NCBI GenBank assembly: GCA_016793465.1
Contig: JAEUJW010000014.1
Location: forward strand, 1-64,000
DNA: 64,000 bases
Direction of reading: 5' to 3'
Source of the DNA: Myxococcales bacterium
GTDB lineage: Bacteria; Myxococcota; Polyangia; Nannocystales; Nannocystaceae
How positions within the stretch are numbered: position 1 is the first letter of the stretch; every line of letters begins with the position of its first letter. Below are positions 61,994 to 64,000 of the stretch, in pieces. A program made the position numbers and the translations under genes. Below the pieces are notes generated by a model. The model saw only the letters and a program-made list of their open reading frames with translations. It did no database searches and was not told the origin of the DNA.

Positions 61994-62011
61994 GCGCGGC
62001 TCGCCGAGAGC

Positions 62012-63298
62012 TCACGCGGGGGGGACCGGCGGCGCGGGCCCGGAGTCGACGGCGGGCGCGGAGGCTTGCCTGTGCAGCGCCTCCTCGGCGGCGAGGCGCT
62101 CGCGCGGGTGGGCGATGGTGCCGGCGACCGTGCCGCCGCAGCGCGGGCAGGTCCTCGCGTCGGGCGCGAGCGAGGCGCCGCACTTGGGCTCGCTGCAGCG
62201 GCGGTCGCGGAGCAGGCGGCCGATCGTCAGGCCGAGCAGGCCGAGGCCGATCGCGGCGGCGGCGATCATGCCCATGCCGAGGCCCTGGTTCGGCGACATG
62301 CGCGAGGCGACGCCGCCGAGCATGAGCACGCCCATGAACAGCACGCGGCCGAGGCGCGGGGCCATGCTGCGGTCGATCATGAAGACGGGCTTGCCGACGT
62401 TCATGCCGGCGGCGCCCTGGTCCTCGTCGCGGCGGGCCTCGGGGGCGTCGTCGTCGGCCTCGCCGGGCAGCGGGGCGGTGAGGGCGGCGAGCGCCGGCGG
62501 GTCCGGCCAGTGCTCGCGCGGGGGGACGCGCAGCTGGATCGCGAGCGCCGGGTCCATGCGCTCGATGGCGGCGTAGGCGTGGCGGAAGAACGCGGCCTGG
62601 TTGGCCTGCAGCGATTTGGCGATGCGCGTGCGCTCGGCGCGATCGAGGCCGCGCGCGTGGACCTGCATGGCGAGCAGCCAGCACACGCCCTGCGGCGGCA
62701 GGCTGCCGACGCGCAGCGGCGTGCGGCGGTTGGCGACCGCGCCGGCGGCCGACTTGCTGGTGAAGCGCAGGGCGGCGTCGGCGGTGAGGAGGGCGAAGCC
62801 GAGGTAGACGGCGGTGACGTCGATGCGCGGGTCGTATGGATCGGCGACGGGCAGCCCGTGCGCGAGGCGCCAGGCGTGGGCGACCGCGCGGGCGGCGGCG
62901 GCGACGAACGCGGCCGGGTCGGCGAGGGCGACCGCCTCGCAGCCGATCTTCAGCTCGCTCGCGGTGAGGCCGACGACCCAGACCTGCAGCTCCTGGTTGC
63001 CGCGCGCGGGCGGCTTGCCCGCGACCTCGCCGCGCTTGCCCGGGTCGGCGTCGTGCACGGCGACGTGCACGCTCCGCTCGAGGCCGGCGTAGGCGCACAG
63101 GCGGCGCACGAGGCGGCGCACGCTGGCCTCGCCGCCGCCCCAGCGGTCGGGGAAGTAGCGGGCGTGGGGCTCGACCAGGATGGCGGTCGTCAGCGGTCCG
63201 GCGCCGCGGGCTGCGATCAGCGCGGCGGTCTGCTCGACCAGCCAGCGCCGGTCGTCCTGCGGCGGGAGCATGAGCCCGTCGTCGTCGCGGTCGGCCAC
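62012..63298 (-). CDS. Hypothetical zinc-ribbon membrane protein
   Basis: 428 residues from GTG 63298 (ATG 63271 possible). The N-terminal 300 residues have no clear family; landmarks are EPHARYFPDRWGGGEASVRR, ELQVWVVGLTASELKIGCEA, and AYAAIERMDPALAIQLRVPP. Then two adjacent hydrophobic helices (FMGVLMLGGVASRM, and GMIAAAAIGLGLLGLTIG), and a zinc ribbon CSEPKCGASLAPDARTCPRC (CX4CX10CX2C). The C-terminus is Pro-rich. It is a membrane protein with a cytoplasmic or exposed zinc ribbon. Its stop is convergent with the heme-motif lipoprotein, 18 bp apart, within an imperfect inverted repeat. Function unknown. Confidence 0.75.
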   Translation of the reverse strand: MADRDDDGLMLPPQDDRRWLVEQTAALIAARGAGPLTTAILVEPHARYFPDRWGGGEASVRRLVRRLCAYAGLERSVHVAVHDADPGKRGEVAGKPPARGNQELQVWVVGLTASELKIGCEAVALADPAAFVAAAARAVAHAWRLAHGLPVADPYDPRIDVTAVYLGFALLTADAALRFTSKSAAGAVANRRTPLRVGSLPPQGVCWLLAMQVHARGLDRAERTRIAKSLQANQAAFFRHAYAAIERMDPALAIQLRVPPREHWPDPPALAALTAPLPGEADDDAPEARRDEDQGAAGMNVGKPVFMIDRSMAPRLGRVLFMGVLMLGGVASRMSPNQGLGMGMIAAAAIGLGLLGLTIGRLLRDRRCSEPKCGASLAPDARTCPRCGGTVAGTIAHPRERLAAEEALHRQASAPAVDSGPAPPVPPA

Positions 63299-63435
63299 GC
63301 GGGGATGTGTATCACGGCGGCGCGGCGGTCTGCCGGGGCCTGCAGGCGCGGCGGTTTTAGGCCGGATGTGTGAGGCCCGTCGCGGGGCGCGGGGGCGGCC
63401 GCGGGGCAGGGCGGGGGTATCATCGCCGGCCCAAG

Positions 63436-64000
<565 letters not shown>

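Overview
This is high-GC DNA (about 70% or more G+C, third codon positions almost all G or C) from a myxobacterium-like chromosome. The gene content points to Myxococcota, most likely near the Nannocystaceae. It has several eukaryote-like Ser/Thr kinases, an ADCY10-like double cyclase with AAA and TPR regions, an XylR_N/V4R histidine kinase, many Ser/Gly/Thr-rich lipoproteins, choice-of-anchor-L and MopE-like surface proteins, and a futalosine-type menaquinone cluster. The taxonomic placement is inference from content, not from a marker alignment.

Layout. 1-1.3 kb: an internally deleted IS630-type transposase and a broken HTH gene. 1.4-6.0 kb (minus strand): a translationally coupled menaquinone operon (mqnE, a radical-SAM-like relic without its cluster cysteines, ubiX, menG/ubiE), preceded by a polyprenyl diphosphate synthase and a GbsR/MarR-type regulator with a palindromic operator. 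6.9-16 kb: two STAS-type proteins, nitronate monooxygenase, an HtrA-like protease and the large cyclase. 15.7-23.3 kb: envelope and metabolic genes (MopE-like lipoprotein, GlpF, BoxD/PaaZ-type aldehyde dehydrogenase, an NPF-repeat protein, a beta-barrel protein, ArsC/Spx-like, OmpA with TSP3 repeats). 23.5-32.7 kb: signalling (histidine kinase, two divergent Ser/Thr kinases, an MshEN protein with a 15-bp minisatellite). 33-36 kb: cysteine desulfurase, mnmA and rnc. 36.2-39.8 kb: a two-component pair. 39.9-46.8 kb: NUDIX, lipoproteins including a tandem family with a broken middle copy, tRNA-Glu and tRNA-Lys, and a secreted twin-CX3C protein. 47-51.6 kb: a membrane Ser/Thr kinase and two choice-of-anchor-L paralogues. 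51.8-55 kb: murJ, a UbiA-type prenyltransferase, dtd and tRNA-Val. 55-59.7 kb: an orphan ABC ATPase, a Bax-inhibitor-1 protein, a YkgJ-type protein and a three-gene ABC exporter. 59.8-64 kb: two lipoproteins with c-type-heme-like motifs, a zinc-ribbon membrane protein, and the start of a beta-propeller lipoprotein cut by the window end.

How the genes work together. The mqnE-ubiX-menG-prenyl synthase block would supply menaquinone. Cysteine desulfurase with MnmA forms a tRNA thiolation relay. MurJ and the UbiA-type enzyme serve the cell wall and envelope. Most remaining genes are sensors, kinases and surface lipoproteins typical of a predatory or social soil or marine bacterium.

Recurring structure. 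Many genes have no Shine-Dalgarno sequence but carry a TAnnnT box only 6-12 nt before the start codon, which suggests widespread leaderless transcription. A short inverted element built on GGGACAGGT is scattered within and between genes. Tandem repeats of 50-70 bp sit at several gene ends, some visibly copied from the adjoining gene's 3' end.
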